Shown piece after piece: positions 42,978 to 56,460 of a stretch of DNA of 64,000 bases. The stretch covers positions 2,604,001-2,668,000 of the forward strand of contig JAGTWJ010000006.1 in the NCBI GenBank assembly GCA_020064725.1, read 5' to 3'. A program made the translations under genes and the position numbers. The notes below the pieces were generated by a model. It had not been told where the DNA came from, did not search any database, and saw only the letters and a program-made list of their open reading frames with translations. Within the stretch, counting starts at the first letter, position 1. Each line of letters begins with the position of its first letter. Origin of the DNA: Drechslerella dactyloides (taxonomy: Eukaryota > Ascomycota > Orbiliomycetes > Orbiliales > Orbiliaceae).

Positions 42978-45900
42978 ATATTGCCGGCGTACCGTCTATC
43001 AAACTATTTTCCATTTTTCTTTTCCCTCCCTTGTGGAACCGTACTATGGTAACTTGCATGTGGTAGTTTTCCAAGAAGATGTTGTGGGAGAACAAATAAA
43101 CTAACTTTCTCACCCGGATTGCTTATTCCATAGCAAGCCCCGCACGGCCATGGATGGCTCTCGTTGATGCAACAGCCACGGGACCTCTCTGCCAATCGAG
43201 TTTCGAGTAGCGCCTCCTGGAGCCTCCTCCTGAGCTGGCATAAAATGCGCTATTAATATTGGCTTTTCTTTCACCCGTCGTTCCCTCCAGCCGGACCGTT
43301 ACGCCTGTAGGAAGGCGCTCCGGTTTCCGGGCAGGAATATTCAAGGATCTAGGGTATGGAAACTAAGAGGGTTGGAGGGTTGATTAGTTAACGCTTGTAG
43401 CCGCCACTCACTCCAGCTAGAATGGAGAATATCTCAGTCGACAATAGGGTACGTACCGGGATTACATTAACGCATTCGAGCCTATAGCTAATACAGCTTT
43501 CCTTTTTGTCCGCTGGGTAGGTTCGATTCATGCAGAGGGCTAGGATGGCATGTCAGGGCAGGTGAGAAACTGGTTAACCCCGGACGCTGAACAATCCCGT
43601 CTCTCATTGTTGCATGTGTGCATAAAACTGTCGACTGTTGCAAGCAAGCGAATCAATAGGAATCACTGAATTTCAAGGGGAAGGGGCTCAAGGTCAAGGT
43701 CGCGACCCAGGTCAAGGACAGCAACAACGGAAAAATGCTCCGCGCGCATCGCATAGGTTGATTTTCACACACTGTATTATCAGGGAGAATTATATGTGGA
43801 CGCCCTCGGCTTATCCGCAAGACATGTCTCACAGGGAGAAACATTAATCAGAGTATTAGACTCTATAATTCTGCGTTATTGAATTGATTTGATGATTTAT
43901 AAAAAGGTATCGCACTCGGAGTTTCGTTAGGAACCGACGGGCGGTTGGCATCGCACTGGCATATAACGGCCAATTTGCTTATTGGCTGCAGGCAGCCGTG
44001 ATCGATGTCGGCAACCGGGTATGTACGCTCTCGATCGATCGAGCCTCAGTTGGCATGCGAGTTCCGTCGACGCAGAATACGGCATCAGGCCAGCTGGGAA
44101 AATACCATTCCAATTTTTATTTACTTGCACACTTGCGTCCAATGGTGTCCTGCTAGGTTTTCGTTGGCGTTGCAAAAAACACTGTTGACCAATCACATGC
44201 GGGCGCGGTTGGAAGATCTTGATAATTCCGGGGACGGATAGCGCTGACAACGAAATAGCGCCATGCAGTTGGGCATGATAAAATTCGACTGGGTGGAAAA
44301 TTTTTCTCCTATATCTCCTTCTCCGATATCTCTCGTTGGTTAGCTGGTGTCCAGCTTGCCGATCCAGTTTGCGGCCCGACGAATCTTTCTCTCCCCAGAG
44401 ACGATGTTGGATCACAATGACGATATAAATTTAGGGGTTTGCGGCTGTCGACGTGCCGGGCCTTGTAAGGCAGATTCAGGGAGCATGAGCGCTGCCCAAA
44501 AGAAAACATCTAAACGGATCGAGGTCGCACTGGGGAATTCGGCTAGATCGTGCGTCTCGACGCCGCCTGTCGTCGGAATCGCAGTTCGGGCCCGCGGGCC
44601 AATTGCGCATGCCTGGCGAGGCGCACGGTATGCTGTCAGATCGTGCGTATATGGAGAGGGAAAAGCAGGCGGAACAATCATCATTGAGCCGACGATGTAG
44701 AAATTTGAGGGCCCCGCATGCAACACAGCATCAACGCGCAGGATCTGATCGCGATCGCCTCAGGGACATCGGCCGACAGGCACCCTGCCCGTCGATGCGT
44801 CGCGCAGGATCGAAGCTAGAGGGCCATGACAAAACAATGGCAAGAAAAGGGAAGGTCAGTAAAGACAAGAGAGAATGAAATTTAAAAGTTGCAACGGCTT
44901 GTTACGTAATGTGTATCCCTGCCCGAATATAAATTAAAAACGTTAATCGTGTCTACATGGGCATGATGAGGCCGGAGGAATAGTGATCCAAGTGTCAAGA
45001 ATTGACCGTCGATAATCTTTCAGTCACGACGTAAGATGGCCTCCACTCGGCCGGAGCTTGAAGTCAGTGCGTCTTGACTTGCTTGCAGGTTTCCAGGAAA
45101 ACGTTTCTATCTGCAAGTGTCGTCACAATTGCCACCAATTTTTTTTGTCATTGGCCTGTTCCTTGCAGCAGTCTGGAGAACTTGGACCAAATATCTCCTC
45201 TCTCTCGCGCACGTCCAATGCACCTCAGAGTGTCACAACCCCCCATCAGGAGAATGTCTTAGACATTTTGAGGCCTGGGGTGGGGTGTATAGGACGCACA
45301 TGCATACCTTTTCTCTTTGAAAAGAGGATCAGGTTTGGCGATATTGCCCTGTTTTGGTTGTTAATATGCTGTGTTGGTAAAACTAGGACGCGATCCTGGC
45401 CTATACCGGAACGAGCAACCCCCCAAGAAGGGTTTTCAACGGCATCAACATCACACAACAGATCACGTTGGGGCCGGCCAGCTCTCACGGAATATGCCAG
45501 CGCGGCCGTGCGAAAGACGTGACTCCGTGTTATTGTCATTTTTTCTCTGCTCAAAGACCAGTTAATTGAATCAGGTGATAGCCCTGTTGCAATGCTCAAG
45601 GTCCACTGGGCAACCTCAAAGACGGTCGCGGAGAGCTGAAGTGAAACAGCTGGCCGCACAAAGCTGGTGCCACTAGACGCGATTGGGCTATCCGGAGCCA
45701 TGGATCACCCGCCAGGGCCAGGATCTCAACCTTAGCTCGGGCCAGGGAAGTCCTTGCATGGGGGTGCAGAGATAGGCAAGTTAGCAACAGGGCCATGGGA
45801 AAAGCGGATTGCGATAGCTTAGCTCTCCAGGTAGGTGATTGATTGTGCGGCCACTTACTTTATTGCTTGATACAAAAAGTCGTATCTGTTTCGGGCTGGT

Positions 45901-47311
45901 GAGTCGTTGGCTGCTGCGACTGGATGCATGCAACGGGCGTCCTTGATTTCTCCCACTCTCACGCCGTTAGGTTCCCGTGCCCGTAGCAGCCTCATCAGGA
46001 CGGGCTCCCGCATGCACGCAGATTGCGGTTCAATTGTGGGTAACTGGCTGCTCCTGATCTCTTCCCCATCGATCCTTGATTGGAGACCGGAGACCTTGGA
46101 GGGCTAGTCCGCAGACGCCTTGCAGGCTGCATCTTGCAGTGTGCAGCTGGGGGCGCTGGACTGGCCTGAGCAGCAAGGCTGCGCCAGTGGGAGCGCTCGT
46201 GCTTGATCGTTTGATTTGATCGATTGATTGCGGTTAAGCTGCCAATGAACGCAGTACAAAAGGTCGTTTCTTGCGCTGCCCGCATGCCCTTCCGGCAGCC
46301 CAACGGCTCCAACGCTCGCACAAGCGAGGCCGGCTGCAATCAAACTGCAATTAAACTTGCAACGGCGGTGCACATGGCGGCGGCGAATATTCGAGCTTTA
46401 AGGTTTCCGATAGAGCGTTGCCCGCATTGCATCCTGGGGACAATAGTGTAATCGTGAATTAGATACTCGAGGCGATTCAATCCTGCGGCTAGAGCAACGC
46501 GCGATGGTGATGGTGATGCTTCTAGCGGTGCCGAGCGTCCGCACAAGTGCCGGCGGCCGATGCGGGACGCAAATGAGGCACGCCCAAGGACTGAGGCATC
46601 CACGATGCAGTCATCCAGCATCGCCGGGCGGCCGTCGACAGCTGAACGGGAGGATCCGATTCGGCGGGGCAGAGAGTGGTGACGACGAGATGCGGAGGCC
46701 GCTGGTGGAGTGGTTGATTCATTGTGTGGTTGTGGGATGAGGTCCTCCGTATCGATGTGGAGCGCGCACTGGTCTCTGTCTCTCAACCCTGCGGCGGCCA
46801 GCATCTTGACTCGACACCATACAACAAGTCGACTACGCACTAGCTGATACCATCGATTCTCTGCTTCCCTTACTCACCTGTCACTTTCGATGTTTTCCTT
46901 TTTCCGCTCTGCCGTAGGCCTGTCTTTGCTTTTGCTTTTGCCTCGCGGGTCCATAGGGTAGCGTAGCTAGCTTTGGAACGGGTGTGTGAACTACCGTTTC
47001 GTTTTACTGTCCCCGCTGAGATGCTTCCTTTTTCTCGTCCAATGTCAACTTTGTACAACTCGACGAGCCCTTCGGATTTCACTTTGGATAATAGTCGTCG
47101 CCAGTTCGATATTTCTTCTTCCGCATTTCGACGCAGTCACCTCGCATCAATCATGGGCTCGCCGCGCCAGTGTCGATGCGTCGATGACAAAACCCTTAAA
47201 ACTCCCTTGCTCATGCCTTATATCTGTGACGTTGCTGCGAGTCCTTCTCCAAGACAATCTGCTCCTGCTGTGCTTGCCCCGCCATATACAAATCGCAGAA
47301 GCCATCTAATC
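42978..47311. other. Gene-poor intergenic region and promoter of the dioxygenase gene
   Basis: Many short open frames on both strands, none with a recognisable domain; the longest are 43927-44415 (minus), 45058-45522 (plus), 45246-45701 (minus) and 46340-46840 (minus). The last about 450 bp include CT-rich stretches (46850-46960) upstream of the dioxygenase gene. The frame of the dioxygenase is open upstream to 46973, so the true start could be earlier. Confidence 0.45.
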
Positions 47312-49121
47312 ATGATATATATTCGCCGTGTCTTGAATTCCTGTCCCAGAGCTCGTCTCTCCATCTTTCCTCGTCCTCACGTTCATCCAGAGTCGCGTAC
47401 GCCCGACACCCCGAGATATCGATCATCTGCAGCGGCCGTATCCGCATCGACGCTTCCCAAGATTCCAAACGTTAACGATATGTCTCCCGCTCCTTACGGC
47501 CAGGGTGCCGCCATCTTTGATCTCAGGAACTACCTCAAGGCGCATCATCATGCACAGTCGCTAGACGACTGTGCCAAAATCAACTATGTGCCGTCTCTCA
47601 AAGGCTATCAGATCAGATCCGAGCTGGTCAAAACAATCCTAGCCGACAAGGTGCAGCTGCCTGCAGGTTTCCCAAATTCCGTCGATGGCCCTCTCAGTTG
47701 GTCTGCATCTGAGCTCACCGAAGACGACTGGTTGGTCCGTCTGTCTGAGGAAGACGTTCGATCCGTTGAAGGCGCGACAAAGTCTTATCTCAGTAAGTTT
47801 AACTGTTATATTCAGCGTCGGGCTCGCAACTGCTTTCCCTATGCATATCCGTCATTATATACCCCCCGGGATCTCGTGAATACTGTAACAGATTATATAG
47901 TTCACAGGTGGTACAGGGCTAACCAAAGATTTTCTTCCCTTGTCGAAAAGGCAAGTACGGCAGCGTTAACCATGTATCCGCCGAGACTTTCCCAGTTAGC
48001 GAGTCCCTCAGAGCGAAGTTGCAGCAGACTGTTTCGAATCTCTACGATAGACGTGGCTTTGCCATCATCCGTGGCCTGGATTCAACCAAATATACAGCTC
48101 TCGAACGTGTTGTCATCTTTCTCGGTCTCAGCAGCTATGTCGGCGGCAAACTTGGAATGCAAACCCTGAGCAAGAGTGGCATAGGTAAGATACCCTACTA
48201 TAGCCAGTTGCCCTGAGTGTTGGAGGCTTTCTAACAGATCATGCTTTTCATAGCACATCTTACGAATCTCAAGCCGTTGTATCCGGAGGGATTGATCAAA
48301 TCACCTGGCTACACGAACGTCCATATGGTAACTTGACCCACTCCTGTTACAAACTTCACGCACGCTCCTTTCAATTGCTGACCAAAGCAATCAATATATG
48401 CTAGTCCTTCCATAATGATACGGCGCACATAATTGCATTATTCGTTGCAGGTACGGCGGAAAACGGCGGTGGGAGCATGGTCGCCAGCTCGGCGAAGGTC
48501 TACAATGAGCTAGCTACAACAAAGCCTCACGTTATCAAAACTCTAGCTGAAGACTGGAAATTGAACCGGTAATACCAATCATAACGCTTATTTTCCCGCG
48601 AGTCATTGCTAACATGTGCGATTAGCTTTTCGAGTCATGACTTCGAGTCGGAAGAGTTTTACAAACGCCCGCTGCTCTACTTTCACGACGGAAAGCCGCT
48701 CCTATTCGTCGCACGTAGGCCATTCACGGGCTCAAATCCTGGCGATGCTCCGAGGCCGATAAGTCTGCTTCAAGCCGAGGCCCTCGATAGTGTGCACTTC
48801 GCGGCGGAACGTCATGCAATCCGGATACAGCTACAGAAAGGCGACATACAATTCATGAACAATCTTGCTACGGTACATTCTCGCGAAGAGTTCAGGGACG
48901 CTTCCATAGGGACCGGCGCCGACCGGCGCCACTTGATCCGTGCTTTTCTCAAGAATGAGGAAAGGGCTTACAGGCTGCCGCCACAGCTGGACGGTGCTTT
49001 CAGCGAGATCTACCCTGACGATGTTTCCACTGCGGAATACAACTTTCGGATCGACCCTTTCAACTCTGCGGTCTTGTCGCAGGGACCACCAGCGGCTAAC
49101 CCTTCCGGCACCAACGGCTAG
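47312..49121 (+). CDS. TauD/TfdA-like Fe(II)/2-oxoglutarate dioxygenase (482 aa, five exons)
   Basis: Exons 47312-47792, 47951-48184, 48254-48327, 48405-48568 and 48626-49121, all in frame; the first join (158-bp intron, acceptor AAAAG) is the least certain. The catalytic triad is visible: H266-N-D268 in SFHNDTAHIIAL, distal His402 in NNLATVHSREEF, and 2-oxoglutarate Arg in ADRRHLIRAFLKNEE. GFAIIRGLD and KRPLLYFHDGKPLLF fit the fungal family. The chosen ATG gives an Arg-rich N-terminus (MIYIRRVLNSCPRARLSIF) that may be a mitochondrial presequence; starting at ATG 47480 gives 426 aa. Substrate unknown: relatives oxidise taurine, gamma-butyrobetaine or secondary metabolites. It stands alone, without pathway partners nearby. 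Confidence 0.8.
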
Positions 49122-51002
49122 ATTTTAAGATTATAGTCGGCAGAATTGACAGACTCCACAGTCCGATAATCCGAACACAATAGCGCTTCACATTTGCAGG
49201 TCTTTTGGAATCGCATTGCAACTACCATTTCCTTTCTACACTAGTAGCAATATTTAGTTGCGGGAATCTCCTGTAGCTGTCTTGAAGAAGCAAGAAGAAA
49301 CCATTCATGTACCGCCCGCTTGTCATTTGGATTCTTGGTTTTTCCCATTTCCTTCCGTTAGTTGCCTCCTCTGCATGTTGTTATAGATTTGTACCACCTC
49401 AGCGTCTTTAGATTGAAATTAAACGCGCCACTGCGGTCTTTTTTTCTCTCACCCTCTCAATTTGTCTTTCCTCCGTTGGTTTTCCGGTTGGCTCCATTGC
49501 ATGCGCATCAGTACCAATTTCCATTTTACGTTCTCAAGTATTTCCTGTACTAGTAATGTAGCGGAGTGATTCGAAGCATGTATCGTATGCACCGTGACTG
49601 TCGGCCTAATGCTGTTGCCGACCTGCAAGCTTAGTGTCTCACTGACACCTGGCAACTTTATGCAGTTGCAAATTTAAATTGAGTTTTTACCATGCTGATT
49701 CCATGAAACATTGCAATTATAATAATGAACGAGATGTCCATGTGCGCATGCAACCGTGCGATGGGCCACCCCACGTCTGTGGAGGGTCGAAATAGGGAGG
49801 AGAAATTGCCACAGATTATGCAGCCCTTCCCGGCCGACAGGACTGTCGAAATGCGATAACTCAAAAGCTACAATTCGTTGACCGTGTGGTAATTTGCACT
49901 ACAACACACCTCACGAGCCCACTTTGAATCACATTTTCGATCTCTTGTGTGCATCCCAAGACCGAAAACTACGTCAAGGGAAAGATTCTTGTACAGCCGC
50001 ATGCGCTGCACAGACGTCAAACGAGCTTAGCACCGACCGACCACTGTTCCGGATATATTGATCTGGCCTTGAAAGCCTGCTAGCCTGCTTGTCCCTCCGA
50101 GATGTCTCGTTGCCCAGGGATTTTATTACCGTTATCGGATACTGATACGCAAGGTTATTTTCTTTCGGGACCTCCGGACATCCTAATTGGTACACTGGGC
50201 TTCGGTACCACTTGTACCACATCGCGCAGGCTGAATTACTTAATTACGCTCTATTATATCATCATCATTGCGCTCAATTCCCGACAGCAACTGGTACCGA
50301 CCGGACCAGCCTGGGGGCGTTGGTTTGTCTAACCGCCTCGTGCAGCTGGACTAACTAGCTTCAGACAGCTAGCCTGCCGCGGGGTTCGTCGACGGACACC
50401 ATCGGATAGTCCCCAGTCACTTTTCATGTGACCCGAACAAAATGGCATGCCCATCGACGCCTGCCTGGTTGCGCACCTGCCTGTCTGCTCTCATGCAGAG
50501 CTCGAGCTAGATGGGTGGAGAACTAGCTAATAGCAATTCAAAGGCAGGGAGAAAAAAGGTGTCTCCGACGACGGGCGGAAGGGGAGCCGATATGCATTCT
50601 CTGGCAGTGGAATCGCATTGGCGGAATTAGACATTACTCGGTGCCGTGGTGCACGTACAGAAAATGGCGCTGTGACTCCGCACCAGCCAGTGCCAGCTGA
50701 ATGACAGTGTGCCGGCGGCTGAACAAACAGTTGTGACCGTGAACCAGGCGGAATGCCTATATGCCTTGCAGGCCCAATATATTCGCCCCGGAAAACAAAC
50801 ACCGGCTAGATAACAAAGGAACGAAATCAAACAACCATCATCACAAAGAAAAATATACAGGTTTAAAAAAATTGACTAGTGGATTCACAAGAAAAAAATA
50901 GTCGGGAGGCCGGGAGTCGCGTAATCAAAACGTTCCAGTTCGTCTAGCGTTAGTGTTCGCAGAAACCCTGAAATCTTGAAGCCGAAAATTGAAAACCACC
51001 GT
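49122..51002. other. Intergenic region without supported genes
   Basis: Contains the 3' regions of the dioxygenase (plus) and the acetyltransferase (minus). Open frames stay under about 92 codons. No repeat or RNA gene is seen. Confidence 0.5.
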
Positions 51003-52106
51003 TTATAACGAAGACACCATCATATAGCCGTCGCCCGTCTCCATCGAAACGATTCGCTCGTTCTTCGACGACCGAACGAGAACGAAACATTCCACCTTCT
51101 CTTCTTCCCCCTTCACCTGAAACACCCATTTCTCGTCCGTCACCAGCACGAACCCGTTGCTTTCGTACAGCGGCTTGCCCATCACGCTCGACAGCACGCA
51201 GCAGGGAACTCCCTCCTCGTCCGCAAGTCTAATACCCCATTCTACAAGCATCGTCGCGGCCCCTTGCCGACGATACTTACGGTGGGTTGCGAGCAGCTCT
51301 AGCTCCCAGAAATTCTGGTGGCAGCTAAAGTACTCGGCGTCTATGGCCTTCATGCCCCTCTTCAGGGCTGCCCAGCGCCTGTAATCTGCGTCTCGCCGGC
51401 CGTCAGGGTGGTGCTGCGTGAGCGAGTAGTCCTGTAGAGTGCTAACCGTGCCTTCAGGTTGTGATGCAGGAAAAAAACATTAGAACTGGTCTGGCCTTTT
51501 TTCTCTTTCTCAAAGTACTAGTTTTTTCTTCTTCGTCTTTGTGGTTCATCACCGCCGTGTTCAATACAAGGGTCTGCGGGTGCACGCTTTCTTCTCATCT
51601 ATATCTTTATCGGACTGGGAATTCACATTCATGCCAGTTAGAAAGTAGAGGAAGACGGAGAAGCGGAGACGCGCAGGCATATTCGAATCTATATTCATAC
51701 ATCTTGCCTCTTGCATATAGATCGGAGAGCAGGGACGGGATCCGGGAAAGGAAGTAGTGTTATACATACGATCAAGCATATTCAGCACGCTAGACTTCAG
51801 ACTCCGTCGCCGTTTCGCATGGTCATCCTCGCCAACCCTCCGCCAGGCTATAAAACTAACCAAGGTGCCGACTGGGTCCTCATTCGTCTTGAACATATCT
51901 GTTTCATCCAGCTCAACCACTAGCAACACCATCGCCGCGCTGTTGATCATTGACGAGACCCTCAGACTCCAGTAATAGTAGTTGTCCCAGGGATACTGGT
52001 GCCGATACCGCCAAGTCCAGTCGAATAGCGGGTCGTCGACAAGGCCGGCCAGGATGACCTCCATGATTTGAGGCAGATCACGTGGAGAGGCTTCACGCAG
52101 CTTCAT
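51003..52106 (-). CDS. GNAT-family N-acetyltransferase (261 aa, two exons)
   Basis: Exons 51770-52106 and 51003-51451 join in frame across a 318-bp intron (GTATGT...CTGAAG); a small extra exon inside the intron is possible. It starts MKLREASPRDLPQIMEV, the beta1-alpha1 start of fungal GNAT proteins. WELELLATHRKYRRQGAA (motif A, with the RRxGxA pyrophosphate-binding turn of acetyl-CoA) follows, then ADEEGVPCCVLSS and GKPLYESNGFVLV (motif B). The acceptor substrate is not predictable. The N-terminal half is separated from the coenzyme motif by the region VGTLVSFIAWRRV typical of this fungal subgroup. Confidence 0.82.
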
Positions 52107-53954
52107 AATTAAGAGTTCGAAATATCGAAATCGAAACCCTGGACCGCGGATAAATGCGATGTACGTAGGACTTGCCCGCAGCAGCGCGTGGTGGAAATGA
52201 CCCTGCCTGTACCCTTCGCTCTTACGACTCCTTGCGGGAAATAAGAAATAAAGCAACAAACGAATCGAAACGCTTTGTATAATTTGGTGTTTTTATATAA
52301 AGAGAGCAAAGAGAAATTTAGACGCCGCGGCGTGAATGAGAGAAAGAAGGGAAGGCAGGAAAGAAAAGTCTAAGGCAGGTTGATTCTCTTTTCCTTCCTC
52401 TCACGTTAATTTATTTCCAGATCTCCGGACGTTTTGTCGGTGCTGTTTTGATTCAGGTCGCCGGCATTACTAGTTTTCCTTCAGCTCGATACTTTTTTGT
52501 TATTTCCTTTTCCGAGGGTTGCGCGCAGCTCGCTAGCAGACCTGCCAGCCGTGTATCACATTGCTCGATGGGAAGACGAAGATAGAAGAAAGCCGGCGAG
52601 AGATCGAGAAGGAGAGGGAGAAGAGGAAGAGCCACTCTCTCGAGCAACGACCGCCCGTATAGGCGATGGTCGATATAAATACTCCTGCTTTCGCTCCAGA
52701 ATTTCGAAACTCCAGCCTCAGCTCTTCCGCTTTGCTTTTGGGGCTGCTCGCTCCATCGAGGAGCGCATTCGCTGACGCGCTGAGGGACACCGACCGGCCT
52801 TGGAAGAGCGTCACGAGTGCGAAGTAGGTAAGCAGTAATTCGTATCTAGTCAAGGTACATATAGCCCACATATAACATAGGTAGCCATCTGGGTGCATTC
52901 CTTGATTGATCAGATCACCGCAGACGGGCACCGTGGCCCGAGCTAAGTTAGCACGGCATCGAAGCGGCCGGGAGTGCGACGACTGGACTCACCGAGGGAG
53001 ACGAGACGTACCGCACTTACCAAGTGCTCAGTTGCGCACCACCCGGTGGCTCACCCCTTGGCCCGAGTGGGCCCCCAAATGAGGTTAAGCCGATCCGCAC
53101 TGTCGGTTCGAGATCCTACGTGGGGCCATCAGTTTCGCCTCATGAAGCCCGCTGCTTTCTTTTCTTTTAGTTTAGCTTATTTGTTTTTTCTGTTCTTTCT
53201 GGCTGCTTGCCCGATACATATGCCTGCATGGTGGCAGCAGCAGCACCGGCAGCAAGCAAGCAGCAAGCTTGTGGGAAAGGAAGGGAAGGGAAGGGAAGGG
53301 AAGATGGGCTTGTCAGCCCGGATGCAAGCGAAGGGCAAAGGGGAGAAAAAACGGCCATGCTTGAATAATCGAACGGACAATTAAATTCGGAGCCCAAGCC
53401 CGCTGCTTTATCTGAGACACCACCCTCTTCCATTGTTCAATCCAGTCCAGCACTCCATCCAAGTTTTGTTTCTTCCTGCTCCGAGCAACTGTTCGTCTGC
53501 TTTCTTTTGCGCATTGCGCGGGCGAGTTAAAAGGAAAAACGAATTCCTGCATGCAGCCAGCAGCAGCAGTCCCTTTGACCAAACGGCTTAACACTGACTA
53601 ACTGATATAAATTAAGAGACTAGGACTTCCCTAGCCAGTCCAGACCTTTTAGTTTCCGGGAATTCTTTTTTTTTTTTTTTTATTTTTTGTCTCTAAGCAT
53701 TTTTTTATTTTATTTTTCTCCTCACCCCAGCTTGCTCGATAAGTATATCACTTACTTGCCTCGATTGAGAACCAAGTCACACCTTCTGTAAATTGAGTCC
53801 ACAGTTAAAGTCCAACCGTCACCCAGCCCGCCAACGCAGACGTCTACGATTGGGCGGTGGGCGGGAGTCGAGGATTCTAAGACACATATCCAACTCTCCG
53901 CTCTGCCACGGACTTCGAGCTTTGTTTGGATGTGCACGCTCGTCTTGCTAACCG
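52107..53954. promoter_or_regulatory. Divergent promoter region between the GNAT and Zn2Cys6 genes
   Basis: 1.85 kb between start codons on opposite strands. It contains a GGGAA microsatellite (53274-53303), a 16-T run (53666-53681) and pyrimidine-rich 5' leader near 53640-53730. No gene is supported; open frames at 52974-53384 and 53167-53433 are driven by the repeat. Confidence 0.5.
53274..53303. repeat. GGGAA microsatellite
   Basis: AAGGG/GGGAA units repeated about five times. A second run of the same unit lies at 56692-56717, just beyond the other end of the Zn2Cys6 gene. Confidence 0.8.
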
Positions 53955-56460
53955 ATGGAGGAGCTCGATTCTTATCTCCATCAATATTGGGGACCTGGCC
54001 AGCGGTCGACAGACTTTCTTTTGGGTTATCCCGATGGTGCCTCGCCGCAGCTACGCCGACACTCGCTGAATGCAAACTCGGATCACGACATCCTCGCTGG
54101 CATCCCCGCCGGCGCCTTGCAGTCACCCTTCGACCTCGGCAGCAACACAGGCAGCTTTTACAGCCTCGACGAGAGCATAGGTTGGACCACGCCGGATCTC
54201 GATGCATTCATCAACTTCTTTGGTAATGGGGGAGCCGGGGGCGGCGGGGGCAGATCATGCTCGCCAGCTCCCTTTCACCATCAGATGCACCACCATCACC
54301 ACCATCATCCGCCTCCTCCTTCGATCCCAAGGCCGACATCCAGCCAGAGCGGTGGCGGCTCCAGTTTGGTGACGGAGTTAACGTTCGAAAGCGACAGCTC
54401 CACCAGCACAGCGACCACGACCACCTGCACGAGCTCAAGTACAAATGCAAGCTCAGCCAACGCAAACGCCGCGTTCGTTGGCGAGCGGCAGCTGGTGGAG
54501 CCAGTGCAGGTGCAGGTGCCGGATGCCTATCACCACCATGTCCAGCTGGGGGGCGGCTCGAGCTCGCCAGTTCAGCGTAAGATTGAGCGCGGGCCCGGAT
54601 CTCGGAACCCGAAGAAGTTCAATGGTTATCGCATAAAGCTGGTGACCAAGCCGGTTCCGACTGCGAATTCGCGGAAGCATAAGGTGGAGGAGCTTGATCT
54701 GCAAGGCTTCGAGGAGCGAGTGGCGAAGGCGCCAAAGCGGACGCCCATGTGCACGCCCGCCCGACCGGTGCAGTTTAGCATTGTGCCGCCGGAGTTGGCG
54801 AAGAAGGGCGGCCACGGCGCGCTGAAGGAGCTGAGCGAGGAGGAGAAGCGATCGAAGGCGCTAGTCAGGCAGTTCGGAGGTGGCTGTTTTAGATGTCGGA
54901 TGCTGAACAAGAAGGTCAGTTTGATGTCGATGAGAGGAAGAGGAAGGGAGGGGCGACGAGGTTGGTTGGACGTCGACGAGTGTTAACGTTGCACAAATTC
55001 TGTCGTCGTAGTGTCACGCCAGCCACACGGGCGTCTGCCCGCCCTGCAAAGGCTCGCCGCACCTGTGCTTCAGGCTCGATCTGGACGACTGCTCCTTCTT
55101 CCGATCAGGTGCGTATTCCGACCGACCACATCGCAGAGCGAAACGCATGGCTGACTTGGTGACAATATGCAAAAGACACCCCGATCCACATTGTGCCCGT
55201 GTCGGAGCAGACAAAGGTCTGGGCGACGGACAAGGTGATGGTTCTCAAGTTCCATTGCGTCCCGCTCAACGTCTCCGACTTCTGCGAGCCGCTGGTCGTG
55301 GACTGCCGCAAGTTTGTCCCCCAGCCGGGGGACAATCTGAAGAAGAGCCCTGGAGGGCGGAACCCTGAGGCCTTTATCGAGGTTGAGCCTTACATTGCTC
55401 ACTCGTCGGACGACATGTACAAGACGCTATTGTCGCGGATGGCGAGCTACAGACAGGCGTTCATGATTGATCTGATGTCTAAGGGTACCTCTTCGGTGAC
55501 GATAAGCATCATGAAGCTTGCCGACCATCTTTCGGTGGGTTTACTACCTCTTCACCAATACTTTTGGCTGCTTTGTGAACTTGAAAAGCTGATTTCGAGG
55601 CCACCTAGAAACTACGACCGAATGGGATAATACACTGTGCTTTGGACATCTGGGTCGGCGCACACCTGAATGCGACCGAGCGGTCGCTGTGCGGCGAAGA
55701 GCTGCTGGGCATGCCGCCGGACATCATCGACGACGAGACTTCCTTCCTCTTCGGATACGTACCCATCCCGCCGCAGCTAGACAACCAACTAGACAACCTG
55801 ATCATCAAAGGAATGGTGTCAACAGCGACGCACATCCTCAAGACCATCTGGACAAAGTTCAAGGCAAAGAAGAAGACGGACTGGTTAGAGCTCTGGGTTT
55901 CCGTCTATATCATCCTGAATACTGTCGAGTTTGTCCTCAAGACACAGCAGGCATACGTGGAATATCTAGGCTCTACGGTAGGCATATTCTGTTTCCTCTA
56001 ACACCATTCGGATACATATTCTAATTTACCATGCGTGTAGTTCCACCGCGACAAGATTCTCGCCCACTGGGACCACCACCGTAATCTGTGGTCCTGGTCT
56101 GGTAATCACCTCGTCGACGCCTTTGAGTACTACCACAAAAAGGTCGATATGCCAATGGGCCCGCTGCTGCGCAAAGAGAACCTCGGCGACGCTCAAACTT
56201 ACACAGACATCAAGCTGGACAACGAATCCTTCCGTCTGCTGCGGCAAATTGGGGAGAACATACAGGGTACGTACATCCATCCCGCTACGCAATGCAAATT
56301 CGACGTGCGGCAGCCTGTTCGGACAATCTCTAACCAAGAATCGCCCATTCTAGTGGCCGCCCGAAACCTGGAGCCAAAAATTACCAAGCCCCCGCCAGCC
56401 GCGAAGACCGGGGTGGAGTACGAGACAATGTGGACATCAAAGATCATCTTTATCAGGTGA
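53955..56460 (+). CDS. Zn2Cys6-type regulator with central zinc cluster (734 aa, five exons)
   Basis: Exons 53955-54914, 55012-55108, 55176-55534, 55609-55977 and 56041-56460, introns 63-97 bp, all in frame. The N-terminal 300 residues are low complexity, with a His run (MHHHHHHHPPPP, about 107-118) and Ser/Thr/Gly tracts. The binuclear cluster sits in the middle and is split by intron 1: C311-x2-C314-x6-C321-x7-C329-x2-C332-x6-C339 (CFRCRMLNKK | CHASHTGVCPPC). The C-terminal half is well conserved in character (VWATDKVMVLKFHC; CALDIWVGAHL; FHRDKILAHWDHHRNLWSW) but I recognise no standard fungal_trans domain. Likely a DNA-binding regulator; target unknown. Most Zn2Cys6 factors carry the cluster near the N-terminus, so this belongs to an unusual subgroup. 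Confidence 0.78.

Noticed and set aside
43927..44415. 162-codon minus-strand open frame
   Set aside because: No recognisable block and overlaps equal-sized frames on the other strand; no reason to prefer any of them.
46340..46840. 166-codon minus-strand open frame
   Set aside because: Arg/Ala/Ser-rich composition typical of GC-rich chance frames; no domain.
52974..53384. 136-codon plus-strand frame upstream of the Zn2Cys6 gene
   Set aside because: Runs through the GGGAA microsatellite (KEGKGREGKM-type text) and lacks homology-like features.
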